Positions 50,220-59,893 of a stretch of DNA of 64,000 nt are shown piece after piece; the first letter of the stretch is position 1, and every line of letters starts with the position of its first letter. Both the position numbers and the translations under genes were made by a program. The stretch comes from Pseudomonas sp. PIC25 (lineage in GTDB: Bacteria; Pseudomonadota; Gammaproteobacteria; Pseudomonadales; Pseudomonadaceae): contig NZ_MUJY01000040.1 in assembly GCF_002286785.1 (NCBI RefSeq), positions 1 to 64,000 of the forward strand, written 5' to 3'. The notes under the pieces were generated by a model. It was not told where the DNA came from. It saw only the letters and a program-made list of their open reading frames with translations, and made no database searches.

Positions 50220-52097
50220 TTACCGCACCGCCCCGCGCAATTCGCTCACCTGGGCCTGGAGCGTCTGCCGGTCGGCGTTCTCCGGCGCCAGGGCCGGGCC
50301 GGCGACCAGGGTGATGCGCGACCAGAAGCGTTTGAAAAAGCCCTTGTTCGGGTCGCGGCTGAAGAAGCTACCCCACAGCCCCTGCAGTGCCATGGGGATC
50401 ACCGGCACCGGGTTTTCCGCGAGGATGCGCTCGACGCCGGCCTTGAACTCGTTGATCTCGCCGTCGCCGGTCAACTTGCCCTCGGGGAAGATGCATACCA
50501 CTTCGCCGTTCTTCAGGTATTCGCCGATCTTCTGGAACGCCGCGTCGTAGATCAGCAGGTCTTCGTTGCGCCCGGCGATAGGCACGGTACCCGCAGTGCG
50601 GAAGATGAAGTTGAGCACCGGCAGGTTGTAGATCTTGTAGTACATGACGAAGCGCACCGGCCGGCGCACCGCGCCGCCGATCAACAGGGCGTCGACGAAG
50701 GAAACGTGGTTGCACACCAGCAGCGCCGGCCCCTCATCCGGGATGGCGTCCAACCCCTTGTGTTCGACCCGGTACATCGAGTGGCCGAGCAGCCAGACCA
50801 TGAAGCGCATGCTGAACTCGGGGACGATCTTGAAGATGTAGGCGTTCACCGCGACGTTCATCAGCGATACAGCGAGGAACAACTCGGGGATCGACAGCCC
50901 GGCGACAGTCAGGAAGAGGATCGCGACGATGGCCGAGATCACCATCAGCAGCGCGTTGAGGATGTTGTTCGCGGCGATCACCCGGGAGCGCTCGTGCTCG
51001 GCGGTACGGGCCTGGATCAGCGCGTACAGCGGGACGATGTAGAAGCCGCCGAACATGCCGATGCCCAGCACGCAACCGAGGACGGCCCAAGCCTGGCCGT
51101 GGGCGAGCACACCCAGCCAGTCGTGCGGCTGCGCGGCCAGGGGGAAGCCGCCGGACAGCCACCAGAGGAGGATGCCGAACAGGGTCAGGCCGGCGGAGCC
51201 GAAGGGCACCAGGCCGATTTCCACCTTGTGCCCGGACAACCGCTCGCAGAGCACCGAGCCCAGCGCGATGCCCACGGAGAACACGGTGAGGATCAGCGTC
51301 ACCACGCTTTCATCGCCGTGCAGCAGGTCCTTGGAATAGGCCGGGATCTGCGTCAGGTAGACCGCACCGAGGAACCAGAACCAGGAGTTGCCCAGCATCG
51401 AGCGCGACACCGAGGGCAATTGCTTGACCAGCCCCAGGCGGAGGATGGCCCAGGATTGCCGGAAGATGTTCCAATCCAGCGCCAGCTCCGGCAGCGCTGC
51501 GTGGGCACGGGGGATGCCGCGGCTGGCCAGGTAGCCCAGCGCCGCCACCAGGATCACCGAGGTGGCCACGATGCCGGCGTAGCCCTCGAAGGACATCATG
51601 ATCCCGGCGCCGATGGTGCCGGCGAGGATGGCCAGGAAGGTACCCATCTCAACCAGAGCGTTGCCGCCGACCAGCTCTTCTTCCTTGAGGTGCTGCGGCA
51701 GGATCGAATACTTCACCGGCCCGAACAGCGCCGACTGGGTGCCCATGCAGAACAATACGGCGAGCATCAGCGGCAGGTTGCCCAGCAGCAATCCGGTCGC
51801 ACCGGCGGCCATGATGACGATCTCGGCGAACTTGATCGCGCGGATCAGCGAGTCCTTGGCGTACTTCTCGCCGAACTGCCCGCCGAGGGCGGAGAACAGA
51901 AAGAACGGCAGGATGAACAGCAGCGCGCAGAGGTTCACCAACAGGCTTTTGTCCGCACTGGAACCGAGCTTGTAGAGAATGGCGAGGATCAGCGACTGCT
52001 TGAAGATGTTGTCGTTGAAAGCCCCCAACGACTGGGTGAGGAAGAACGGCAGGAAACGCCGTTTGCCGAGCAAAGCGAATTGAGAGGGTGCGCTCAT
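50220..52097 (-). CDS. LplT-type MFS transporter fused to PlsC-type acyltransferase
   Basis: A 625-residue fusion. Residues ~1-410 form a 12-helix MFS transporter of the lysophospholipid flippase LplT type (FFLTQSLGAFNDNIFKQSL, ALFGPVKYSILPQHL); ~430-625 form a PlsC/LPLAT acyltransferase with CNHVSFVDALL (the HX4D motif), PIAGRN and IFPEGKLTGDGEI. It would bring lysophospholipid inward and re-acylate it. Many relatives carry an additional acyl-ACP synthetase domain, which is absent here. It is followed by REP-like repeats. Confidence 0.9.
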   Translation of the reverse strand: MSAPSQFALLGKRRFLPFFLTQSLGAFNDNIFKQSLILAILYKLGSSADKSLLVNLCALLFILPFFLFSALGGQFGEKYAKDSLIRAIKFAEIVIMAAGATGLLLGNLPLMLAVLFCMGTQSALFGPVKYSILPQHLKEEELVGGNALVEMGTFLAILAGTIGAGIMMSFEGYAGIVATSVILVAALGYLASRGIPRAHAALPELALDWNIFRQSWAILRLGLVKQLPSVSRSMLGNSWFWFLGAVYLTQIPAYSKDLLHGDESVVTLILTVFSVGIALGSVLCERLSGHKVEIGLVPFGSAGLTLFGILLWWLSGGFPLAAQPHDWLGVLAHGQAWAVLGCVLGIGMFGGFYIVPLYALIQARTAEHERSRVIAANNILNALLMVISAIVAILFLTVAGLSIPELFLAVSLMNVAVNAYIFKIVPEFSMRFMVWLLGHSMYRVEHKGLDAIPDEGPALLVCNHVSFVDALLIGGAVRRPVRFVMYYKIYNLPVLNFIFRTAGTVPIAGRNEDLLIYDAAFQKIGEYLKNGEVVCIFPEGKLTGDGEINEFKAGVERILAENPVPVIPMALQGLWGSFFSRDPNKGFFKRFWSRITLVAGPALAPENADRQTLQAQVSELRGAVR

Positions 52098-52203
52098 AGT
52101 CCCTTACCTGATAGCCCGTGATGGCCTGCCCTATTGGATGGCAGGAAGCCAGCCGGAAGCCACAGGTTTTTACGCGTTTTTTGCGCGGATCGAGGCAAGA
52201 GGC

Positions 52204-52232
52204 CCGAGCCCCGCGTCTGGCGCGGGGCTCGG
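52204..52232. terminator. Strong hairpin after the TonB receptor gene
   Basis: A perfect 12-base-pair stem, CCGAGCCCCGCG-TCTGG-CGCGGGGCTCGG, seven bases after the receptor stop codon on the minus strand. A T-rich tract is weak (CCTCTT), but the stem alone should stop or end-protect the transcript. Confidence 0.65.
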
Positions 52233-52238
52233 AAGGCG

Positions 52239-54320
52239 TCAGAAAGAAACGCTGGTCTGCAGATACACCGTACGCGGCTGGCCGAGATATTTACCCCGGT
52301 TGGTGTCGGTGGAGCGCGTGTAGTACTCGCGGCCGAACAGGTTCTTCACCCCGGCGGCCAGCTTGAGGTTGGCCAGTTGCGGGCCGAAGGCGTACTCGCC
52401 GCGGGCGTTCCAGTAGCCGAAGCCGGGAATCTCGCCAAGGGAGCCGTCGGCGCTCTCTTCATCGGTGTTGGCCGCATCGGCGAACTGGCGGGATTGCGCA
52501 TAGCCGTCCAGGTTCCAGGTCCAGGGGCCGGTCTCGTAGCGCAGGCCGAGGGTCGCCACTTCGCGGGAGTAGAACGGCAGGTCGTTGCCCTCGTTCTCGC
52601 CCTCCTCGCGGGTCGCCTTGGTCAGCGCCAGCGAGGCGTAGATCGACAGCCCCTGCAGGCGCGGGTCGAGGCCCGCCAGTTCGTAGCCACCGGCCATTTC
52701 CACGCCGCGGTGCAGCGTCTTGCCGGAGTTGACCCAGATATCCCCCGCCGACTGGTATTCGAGCTGGTCGTCGAAGTCGATCTGGAACACCGTCAGTTCG
52801 GCATTCCACAGACCGTCGTCGTAACGGGTGCCAACCTCGTAGGTACGCGCCTTTTCCGCCTTCAGGCTGGCGTCGCGGGAAAGCTGGTAGTGCTGGATGC
52901 TGCCGAACGAGGTGTTGGCGTTGGCGTACAGCTTCCAGGCATCGGACAGGTGGTACATGACGTTCAGCGACGGCAGCGGCTCGCGGGAGCGCTGCTGGCT
53001 CTTTTCGCCGTCCAGGCGGTTGGTCGAGTTGACCCGCACCCGCTCGTAGCGCACGCCGGGAGTGACGGTCCAGTTGCCGATATCGATGCGGTCGTCGATG
53101 TAGAAGGAATGCGCCTCGGTGTCGGCCACGTTATAGATGGCCAGGCGCTTGGGCACGCTGTACGGATCGCCGCCGGTGCCGAAGCCCCTGCGGTCGTAGC
53201 GCTTCTCGGTGGAGTCCTCTTCCATGTAGCGGTAGCCGATGCCCACTTCGTGGCTACTGTCGCCGGCGTAGAAGATTTGCGAGTAGCGCGGCTCGATGCC
53301 GAACACCTCGTAGTCGCGCGGCAGTTCACGCAGCCAGGTCATGCGCTGCGGCGTGTTGTTGGCGAGCATGCCGCTGCGGTAGCTGGTGTTGTAGAAGGCG
53401 GTCACCTCGAACTGGCGCTCGGCGTCCGGGGTGCGGGTGTACTTGACCACCGCCTGCTTGCGGTCGCCTTCGAAGCTGTCGTACGGGCGGGTGCTCTGGT
53501 ACGGGTCGGCATCGAAATCGGCGGCACTCAGGCCGCCCGGCATGTCGGCGTCGGCCTGGTAGAACTGCAGGCTGCCGGACAGCTCGTCGATATCGCTCAG
53601 CGCGTACTTGTACTTGAGCATCACGTCGTCGATGCGGGTACCGCTGTGGTCGCGGTAGGTATCGCCACGCACGCCGGAGTACAGCAGCGCCGCGCCCAGG
53701 CCGTTGTCGGCGGTACCGCCGAGGAAGGCATTGGTACGGTTGAGAAAGCCGCCCTGGGCCGGTGCCGATTCGGTCTGGTAGCTGATTTCCCGCACCAGTT
53801 CCTCGGGAATTCCACGGGTGACGAAGTTGATGATGCCGCCGACGTTCTGCGGGCCGTAGCGCACCGCGCCGCCGCCGCGCACCACGTCGATGGACTCGAT
53901 GTTGCCCAGGCTGGTGGGCGCCAGGGACAGTTGCGGCTGACCGTAGGGCGCGATGGCCAGGGGAATGCCGTCCTGCAGGATGGTGGCGCGCGGCGACAGG
54001 CGGGAAGTCAGGCCGCGGCTGCCGACGTTCAGCGAGATGTCGCTACCGCCCGTGCCGTTGCTGTCCTGCACCTGCAGACCGGGGACCCGGCGCAGCACGT
54101 CGCGCACGTTGCTGGCGCCGCTCTCCTCGATCTGCTGGCGGCGCACCACGGTCCGCGCGCCGGGATGGTTCTTCACGTCCTGCTCGGACGCCTCGCCGAG
54201 CCAGTCGCCGACTACCGTAGTCTCGCCGAGATCATGGGTCTCGGCCGCGATCAGAGGCAAAGAAGAAAAAGCCAGGGCAACGCCCAGGGCCAGGCGCGAA
54301 GGCATGCAGACAGACGACAT
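52239..54320 (-). CDS. TonB-dependent receptor (FecA-like plug and barrel)
   Basis: A 693-residue outer-membrane receptor with signal peptide MSSVCMPSRLALGVALAFSS, TonB-box-like GETTVVGDW, plug segments NVRDVLRRVPGLQVQDSNGTGG and NIESIDVVRGGGAVRYGPQNVGG, and barrel end TRSTDTNRGKYLGQPRTVYLQTSVSF. It has FecA-like plug features but lacks the N-terminal signalling domain. The ATG at 54320 follows GGGGGAG; the frame open to 54380 is not the start. A Fur box lies about 100 bases upstream. By position it matches PA3268 of PAO1, a receptor for an unassigned, probably iron-citrate-like substrate. Confidence 0.92.
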   Translation of the reverse strand: MSSVCMPSRLALGVALAFSSLPLIAAETHDLGETTVVGDWLGEASEQDVKNHPGARTVVRRQQIEESGASNVRDVLRRVPGLQVQDSNGTGGSDISLNVGSRGLTSRLSPRATILQDGIPLAIAPYGQPQLSLAPTSLGNIESIDVVRGGGAVRYGPQNVGGIINFVTRGIPEELVREISYQTESAPAQGGFLNRTNAFLGGTADNGLGAALLYSGVRGDTYRDHSGTRIDDVMLKYKYALSDIDELSGSLQFYQADADMPGGLSAADFDADPYQSTRPYDSFEGDRKQAVVKYTRTPDAERQFEVTAFYNTSYRSGMLANNTPQRMTWLRELPRDYEVFGIEPRYSQIFYAGDSSHEVGIGYRYMEEDSTEKRYDRRGFGTGGDPYSVPKRLAIYNVADTEAHSFYIDDRIDIGNWTVTPGVRYERVRVNSTNRLDGEKSQQRSREPLPSLNVMYHLSDAWKLYANANTSFGSIQHYQLSRDASLKAEKARTYEVGTRYDDGLWNAELTVFQIDFDDQLEYQSAGDIWVNSGKTLHRGVEMAGGYELAGLDPRLQGLSIYASLALTKATREEGENEGNDLPFYSREVATLGLRYETGPWTWNLDGYAQSRQFADAANTDEESADGSLGEIPGFGYWNARGEYAFGPQLANLKLAAGVKNLFGREYYTRSTDTNRGKYLGQPRTVYLQTSVSF

Positions 54321-54605
54321 CACTTGTCTCCCCCAGAGAAAAAGAACAGAAGCGGACCTGTCCGAGCGGACAAGACCCAAAGGTTGGGGCGGGACTATAT
54401 GTGAATTCGTATCGACTGTTAATAAGAATGCTTACAATTTCTTGACAAAAATCGCCTTGGGTTTCCAAACGACGACCGGCCTCCGTTTCCCACCGGCTTA
54501 TTGATCCAGGACAGCATTCGCCCTGGCCTCGATCGTCAAACTGCAAGCCTGAAAAAGAGACACCCAGATGTCTCAACTCATCCATGCCTGCTGGAGAACC
54601 TACCC
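54321..54605. promoter_or_regulatory. Divergent promoter region with Fur box
   Basis: Between the TonB receptor and a small membrane protein gene. AATAAGAATGCTTACAATT at 54421-54439 matches the Pseudomonas Fur site at 15 of 19 positions. A 6-base inverted repeat GAGACA-CCCAGA-TGTCTC lies at 54558-54575, close to the small gene, and may be an operator or leader hairpin. Confidence 0.62.
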
Positions 54606-54740
54606 ATGAAGCTGTTCTACCCGCTGATCTGGGGTTGCGTGCTAGCTTCCGTGCTGTCGCTGGCCAGTGGCGTTGCGCTGTCGCTGACCACCGCCCCGAA
54701 CGCTACCCCGGCCGCAGATCAGACGAGCGCCGTCCGCTAA
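54606..54740 (+). CDS. Small single-helix membrane protein, 44 residues
   Basis: MKLFYPLIWGCVLASVLSLA begins a 44-residue protein with one hydrophobic helix or uncleaved signal anchor, then a short Thr/Ala-rich tail. GGAG lies 11 bases upstream of the ATG. I do not recognise it. It is followed 29 bases later by a GGCCGCGG/CCGCGGCC hairpin (54770-54790) and then dnr. Whether it is co-transcribed with dnr is unclear. Confidence 0.55.
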   Translation: MKLFYPLIWGCVLASVLSLASGVALSLTTAPNATPAADQTSAVR

Positions 54741-54813
54741 CCCCGTATCCGGTCCATCATCGTTTTTCCGGCCGCGGCTTGCCCGCGGCCCAGCCATTTC
54801 CAGGAACACACCC

Positions 54814-55497
54814 ATGGGGCCACATCGCGTTCACCATCAGATCCTGCGCAGCCATCACCTTTTCGAGCCGCTGAGCGACGACCAGCTCAAGGAACTGCTC
54901 GCCGCCAGCCAACTGCTCAACCTCGAGAAAGGAGACACCCTCTTCAACCAGGGCGACAAGGCGACCGCGTTCTACTTCGTCATCTCGGGCTGCGTGAAAA
55001 TCTTTCGCCTGACGCCGGACGGCCAGGAGAAAATCTTCGAGATCATCGGCGACCGCCAGACCTTCGCCGAAGCCATGATGCTCATGGACACGCCCAACTA
55101 TGTGGCCTCCGCCCAGGCCGTGGGGCCGACCCAGCTCTACCGTTTTTCCAACGCCGCCTACATGCGCCTGCTGCAGGTCAACCAGCAACTGACCTTCGCC
55201 CTGCTCGGCAAGCTCTGCGTACGTCTGCATCAGCGTCTGAACGAGATCGAGACCCTCTCGCTGAAGAACGCCACCCACCGGGTGATCCGCTACTTCCTCA
55301 GCCAGATGGCGCAGCTCCCCGAGGACGAGAACCGCATCGAGCTGCCGGTGGCCAAGCAACTGGTGGCCGGGCACCTGGGTATCCAGCCGGAGACTTTCTC
55401 GCGAATCATCCGCCGCCTGAGCGACGAGGGCATCATCGACCTCGACGGCCGGCAAATCCGTATCCTCGACCGCCAGCGCCTGGAGCAATTCGAGTGA
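54814..55497 (+). CDS. dnr: Nitric-oxide-responsive regulator Dnr (CRP/FNR family)
   Basis: A 227-residue CRP-fold regulator highly similar to P. aeruginosa Dnr as I remember it (HHLFEPLSDDQLKELL, ISGCVKIFRLTPDGQEKIFE, FAEAMMLMDTPNYVASAQAV, IETLSLKNATHRVIRYFL, KQLVAGHLGIQPETFSRIIRRLSDEGII). No N-terminal Fe-S cysteine cluster is present, so it senses NO through heme rather than oxygen. It activates the nor and nir genes downstream, whose promoters carry matching TTGAT-N4-ATCAA boxes. Another such box lies four bases after its own stop codon. Confidence 0.95.
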   Translation: MGPHRVHHQILRSHHLFEPLSDDQLKELLAASQLLNLEKGDTLFNQGDKATAFYFVISGCVKIFRLTPDGQEKIFEIIGDRQTFAEAMMLMDTPNYVASAQAVGPTQLYRFSNAAYMRLLQVNQQLTFALLGKLCVRLHQRLNEIETLSLKNATHRVIRYFLSQMAQLPEDENRIELPVAKQLVAGHLGIQPETFSRIIRRLSDEGIIDLDGRQIRILDRQRLEQFE

Positions 55498-55500
55498 GGC

Positions 55501-55514
55501 TTGATCGCCATCAA
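55501..55514. promoter_or_regulatory. ANR/DNR box upstream of the zinc-ribbon gene
   Basis: TTGATCGCCATCAA is a perfect TTGAT-N4-ATCAA palindrome located between dnr and the small zinc-ribbon gene, 48 bases before its ATG. Confidence 0.85.
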
Positions 55515-55562
55515 GCGTGAACGCGCGCATGGCATGCCAGTCTTCGCCCCCGGAGGTGACCC

Positions 55563-55754
55563 ATGGCGAACTGTCTGTACTGCGGAGAAGAGCACCCGGC
55601 CGGCACCGTCGCGTGCCGGCGTTGCGGCATGCCGCTGCCGGTGCGAGCGGACGGCGCGGCGGCGCGCCGGCAGAGGCGTTTCCTCTGGTTCTGCATCGGT
55701 CTGGCGCTGTTCTGCGCAGCGATGATCGTCTGGCTGCCGCGCAGCCTGTCCTGA
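55563..55754 (+). CDS. Small zinc-ribbon membrane protein (DnrP-like)
   Basis: A 63-residue protein with two CxxC knuckles (NCLYCGEEHPAGTVACRRCG) forming a zinc ribbon, then one membrane helix (FLWFCIGLALFCAAMIVWLP). Position directly after dnr and behind a perfect DNR box matches the small dnrP gene of denitrifying pseudomonads, so I call it DnrP-like. Its function is unknown. It converges on norD with a 15-base gap. Confidence 0.75.
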   Translation: MANCLYCGEEHPAGTVACRRCGMPLPVRADGAAARRQRRFLWFCIGLALFCAAMIVWLPRSLS

Positions 55755-55769
55755 CCCGTCCCCTCGCCA

Positions 55770-57611
55770 TCAGCGCTGGGTCAACTGCCGGTACAACTGC
55801 GGCAGCCGCAGCGGCAACTGCCGGGGTTGGCGGATCAGCGTGTAGCCGTTGGCGCCGAACATGTACGGCAGGTAGTCGCCGGCCTCCTGATCGATGGTGA
55901 TGCAGAACGGCAGGATGCCCTGGCGGCGTGCCTCCATCACCGCCTCGCGGGTGTCCTCCACCCCGTAGCGCCCCTCGTAGAGATCCAGATCGTTGGGCTT
56001 GCCATCGGTGACCAGCAGCAACAGCTTGCGCCGCTGGCCGCGCTCGGCGAGCAGACGGCTGGCCTGGCGGATCGCCGCGCCCATGCGGGTGTAGTAGCCA
56101 GGCTTGAGCGCCTGGATACGCCCACGGGTGTGGTCGTCGTAGCGTTGTTCGAAGGCTTTCAGTTCCGACAGGCGCACCTGTTGGCGGCGCAGCGAGGAAA
56201 AGCCGTAGAGGGCGAAAGGATCGCCAAGAGCGGATAGGGTTTCGCCGAACAGCAACAGGCTGTCGCCGATCACGTCGATGACCCGGTGCTCGTTGTCCAG
56301 ATGTGCCTCGGTAGACATCGACAGGTCCGCCAGCAGCAGGCAGGTCAGGTCGCGGCGGGTCTGCCGCTGTTCGAGGAACAGGCCCTTCTCGACGCACTGG
56401 CCGTGGCGGCGCTCGACGTGGAAATCCAGCCAGGCCTGCAAGTCCAGTTCATCGCCCTGGGGCTGCTGACGCAGCCACTGGCGGTCGTTGCGCAGGTGTT
56501 CGAACTGGCGCCGCAGCCGCCGCGCCAAGGGGGCGAGGCGGTCCGGCAGGGGCTTCGGCTCGGCGCCGCGCGGCAGCATGCGCTGCACCTGCACGAAGTC
56601 GGCTTTCAGGCGCTGCTGGCGGTAATCCCATTCCGGCAGCAGCAGACCTTCGCCCAGCGGCAGGTCGTCGGCCTCCGCCGGCGGCAGGTCCAAGTGCAGC
56701 TTGAGCCCGCCGCCCTTACGCAAGCGCTGGCGCGACAGCGCCATCTCGTCGAGGTCCTCCGCCACGCGGGCGGCGTCCAGGTCTTCGCTGTCGTCGCCGC
56801 AGCGATCCAGATCGACATGCTCGGACCAACTGAACAGGTTCTCCAGGCGAAACAGCAGCAGGCCGCCCTTGCTGGTGTTCTCCTCTACCCGCCGGGCCCG
56901 CTTGCGCAGGTCGTTGCGCTGGCCGGCCGACGATTGCAGGGCGCTCTCATCGTCCTCATCGAGATTACCAGCCTGGGGCTGGTCGAGGCGTTCGGCGGGG
57001 TACAGCCAGAGCGGCAATGGCCAGGGCGCGCGTTCGCTGGACGGAAACGCCGAAACGCTGCCGGGCGCGCGCAGGGCCTGCTGCAAGGCGCGTTCGAGGG
57101 CGGCCTCGCCGGACGGCAGGCGCGCCGGATCCGGGCGCAGCGGCAGGTGTGCCTCCACCAGCGCGCGGTAGCGCGGACGCAATGCCGGATAGCGTTCCAG
57201 CAGCGCACAGGTCCAGGCCTGGTTGTCCCGCGCCCAGTGGCGCATGTCGCCGGCCTGGGCGGCGAGCAGCGCCAGCCAGCGGTACAGCTCGCGGTTCAGT
57301 GCGGCATCGGGATACACCGCCAGACTTTGCGGCAGGCGCAGGTGGCTCGCGTCGCACCAGGCCACCGGCAGTTGCTTGCAGGTGCCGGCCACCTGTTGCA
57401 GCAGGCTGCGCCGCAGCAACAGGTCACGCGGGTTGGCCGCCGCCACGCCGACGCCGCTGGCGCCGCCGAGGGCGCGAAACAGCACGCCAATGGCACGCTG
57501 TTCGCTCTCCAGCTCGACCCGCGCCTCCGGGAAGTCCGGGCTGGCGTGGCGGGTGATGAAGCGGTGCCAGGCGCTGCCGACCCACTCTTCCAGTTCGACG
57601 GTAAAGGCCAT
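55770..57611 (-). CDS. norD: Nitric oxide reductase activation protein NorD
   Basis: A 613-residue cytoplasmic protein with a C-terminal von Willebrand A domain: MIDAS motif LLADLSMSTEAH, later TDGKPNDLDLYEGRYG. The central part is charged and rich in Arg/Glu. NorD works with the AAA+ protein NirQ (NorQ) to insert metal into and activate NorCB. GGAG lies upstream of the ATG. It is third of norC-norB-norD, but a strong terminator lies between norB and norD. Confidence 0.93.
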   Translation of the reverse strand: MAFTVELEEWVGSAWHRFITRHASPDFPEARVELESEQRAIGVLFRALGGASGVGVAAANPRDLLLRRSLLQQVAGTCKQLPVAWCDASHLRLPQSLAVYPDAALNRELYRWLALLAAQAGDMRHWARDNQAWTCALLERYPALRPRYRALVEAHLPLRPDPARLPSGEAALERALQQALRAPGSVSAFPSSERAPWPLPLWLYPAERLDQPQAGNLDEDDESALQSSAGQRNDLRKRARRVEENTSKGGLLLFRLENLFSWSEHVDLDRCGDDSEDLDAARVAEDLDEMALSRQRLRKGGGLKLHLDLPPAEADDLPLGEGLLLPEWDYRQQRLKADFVQVQRMLPRGAEPKPLPDRLAPLARRLRRQFEHLRNDRQWLRQQPQGDELDLQAWLDFHVERRHGQCVEKGLFLEQRQTRRDLTCLLLADLSMSTEAHLDNEHRVIDVIGDSLLLFGETLSALGDPFALYGFSSLRRQQVRLSELKAFEQRYDDHTRGRIQALKPGYYTRMGAAIRQASRLLAERGQRRKLLLLVTDGKPNDLDLYEGRYGVEDTREAVMEARRQGILPFCITIDQEAGDYLPYMFGANGYTLIRQPRQLPLRLPQLYRQLTQR

Positions 57612-57631
57612 GACTCACTCCGCTGCCGAGG

Positions 57632-57665
57632 AAAAAACGGCCCGGTCTGTCGCCAGCCGGGCCGT
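57632..57665 (-). terminator. Intrinsic terminator between norB and norD
   Basis: On the minus strand ACGGCCCGG pairs perfectly with CCGGGCCGT across an 11-base loop, followed by a run of six T. It begins 24 bases after the norB stop and ends 21 bases before the norD ATG. Confidence 0.85.
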
Positions 57666-57688
57666 TGCGTGCATCAGAACCAACCGCT

Positions 57689-59110
<1,422 letters not shown>

Positions 59111-59551
59111 TCAGCCCTCCTTGTTCGGCGGCCAGTCGTTGGTGTTGATCTGCGAGGTCCACTTGAGGAAGTCGGCCAGATCGTTCACCTCATCCTCGCT
59201 GAGGTTGAACTGCGGCATCGCGCGGCGCCCCGGCACGCCCAGCGGCTGGGCCTTGAGCCAGGCGTGCAGGTAGGGCTTGAAGCCCGCCTCGCCGCCCCGG
59301 CGCACGTACACGTTGCCCAGCTCCGGCGCGAAGTACGCGCCCTCGCCCAGCAGGGTGTGGCAACCGATGCAGTTGTTCTGTTCCCAGACCAGCTTGCCGC
59401 GCACCACCGACTCGGTCATCGCCGCCTCGTTGGATCGCTCGGGAAAGGTCTGCTCGCTGTGGTAGGTCAGGGCCAGGAACACCAGGAAGAAGAACACGCT
59501 CCCCCCGAAATAAATGTTCCTGGCCATGCCCTTGGTGAAGGTCTCTGACAT
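59111..59551 (-). CDS. norC: Nitric oxide reductase subunit C (cytochrome c)
   Basis: A 146-residue protein with an N-terminal membrane anchor (NIYFGGSVFFFLVFLALTY) and a periplasmic c-type heme domain: CIGCH at 61-65 and the axial Met in RRAMPQF. GAGGAGG lies six bases upstream of the ATG. Promoter control is by the ANR/DNR box at 59609-59622. Confidence 0.96.
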   Translation of the reverse strand: MSETFTKGMARNIYFGGSVFFFLVFLALTYHSEQTFPERSNEAAMTESVVRGKLVWEQNNCIGCHTLLGEGAYFAPELGNVYVRRGGEAGFKPYLHAWLKAQPLGVPGRRAMPQFNLSEDEVNDLADFLKWTSQINTNDWPPNKEG

Positions 59552-59608
59552 GGACGCCTCCTCATGGCTGTGCGCGGCCATTCTAGGAAGCGCCACGGCG
59601 AAACCCGC

Positions 59609-59622
59609 TTGATGAGAATCAA
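59609..59622. promoter_or_regulatory. ANR/DNR box of the norCBD promoter
   Basis: TTGATGAGAATCAA, a perfect TTGAT-N4-ATCAA site, 58 bases upstream of the norC ATG and just after the norF-like stop. Confidence 0.9.
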
Positions 59623-59647
59623 GAAAACCGATTGGAACAGTCAGGAT

Positions 59648-59893
59648 TCAGCGCAGGGCCAGGGTCAGCCCGATGGCCGCCGCCATCGCCAGCGGCCAGG
59701 CCAGCAGCAGGCCGCGCCAGAAACGCGGCGCGCGATGCAGCTCCATGAAGCGGTCGACGATCAGCCAGGCCTTGCCCAGCGCGGCGACCAGCACGCCGCC
59801 GGCCATGAGCGCACCGCTGCCGGCCGAACCGAAACCGACGGTGACCAGCGACAGCAGCGCCAGGCCGATCCAGCACAAGGACAGCGTCTTCAT
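59648..59893 (-). CDS. NorF-like small membrane protein (cytochrome c oxidase subunit IV-like)
   Basis: An 81-residue protein with three hydrophobic segments (LCWIGLALLSLVTVGFG, AGGVLVAALGKAWLIVDRFMEL, WRGLLLAWPLAMAAAIGLT) and the KAWLIVDRFMELHRAP signature of NorF/PA0522-type proteins. It starts by ATGA overlap with the subunit III-like gene and is last in the nirQ transcript. It supports NO reductase activity or assembly. Confidence 0.82.
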   Translation of the reverse strand: MKTLSLCWIGLALLSLVTVGFGSAGSGALMAGGVLVAALGKAWLIVDRFMELHRAPRFWRGLLLAWPLAMAAAIGLTLALR

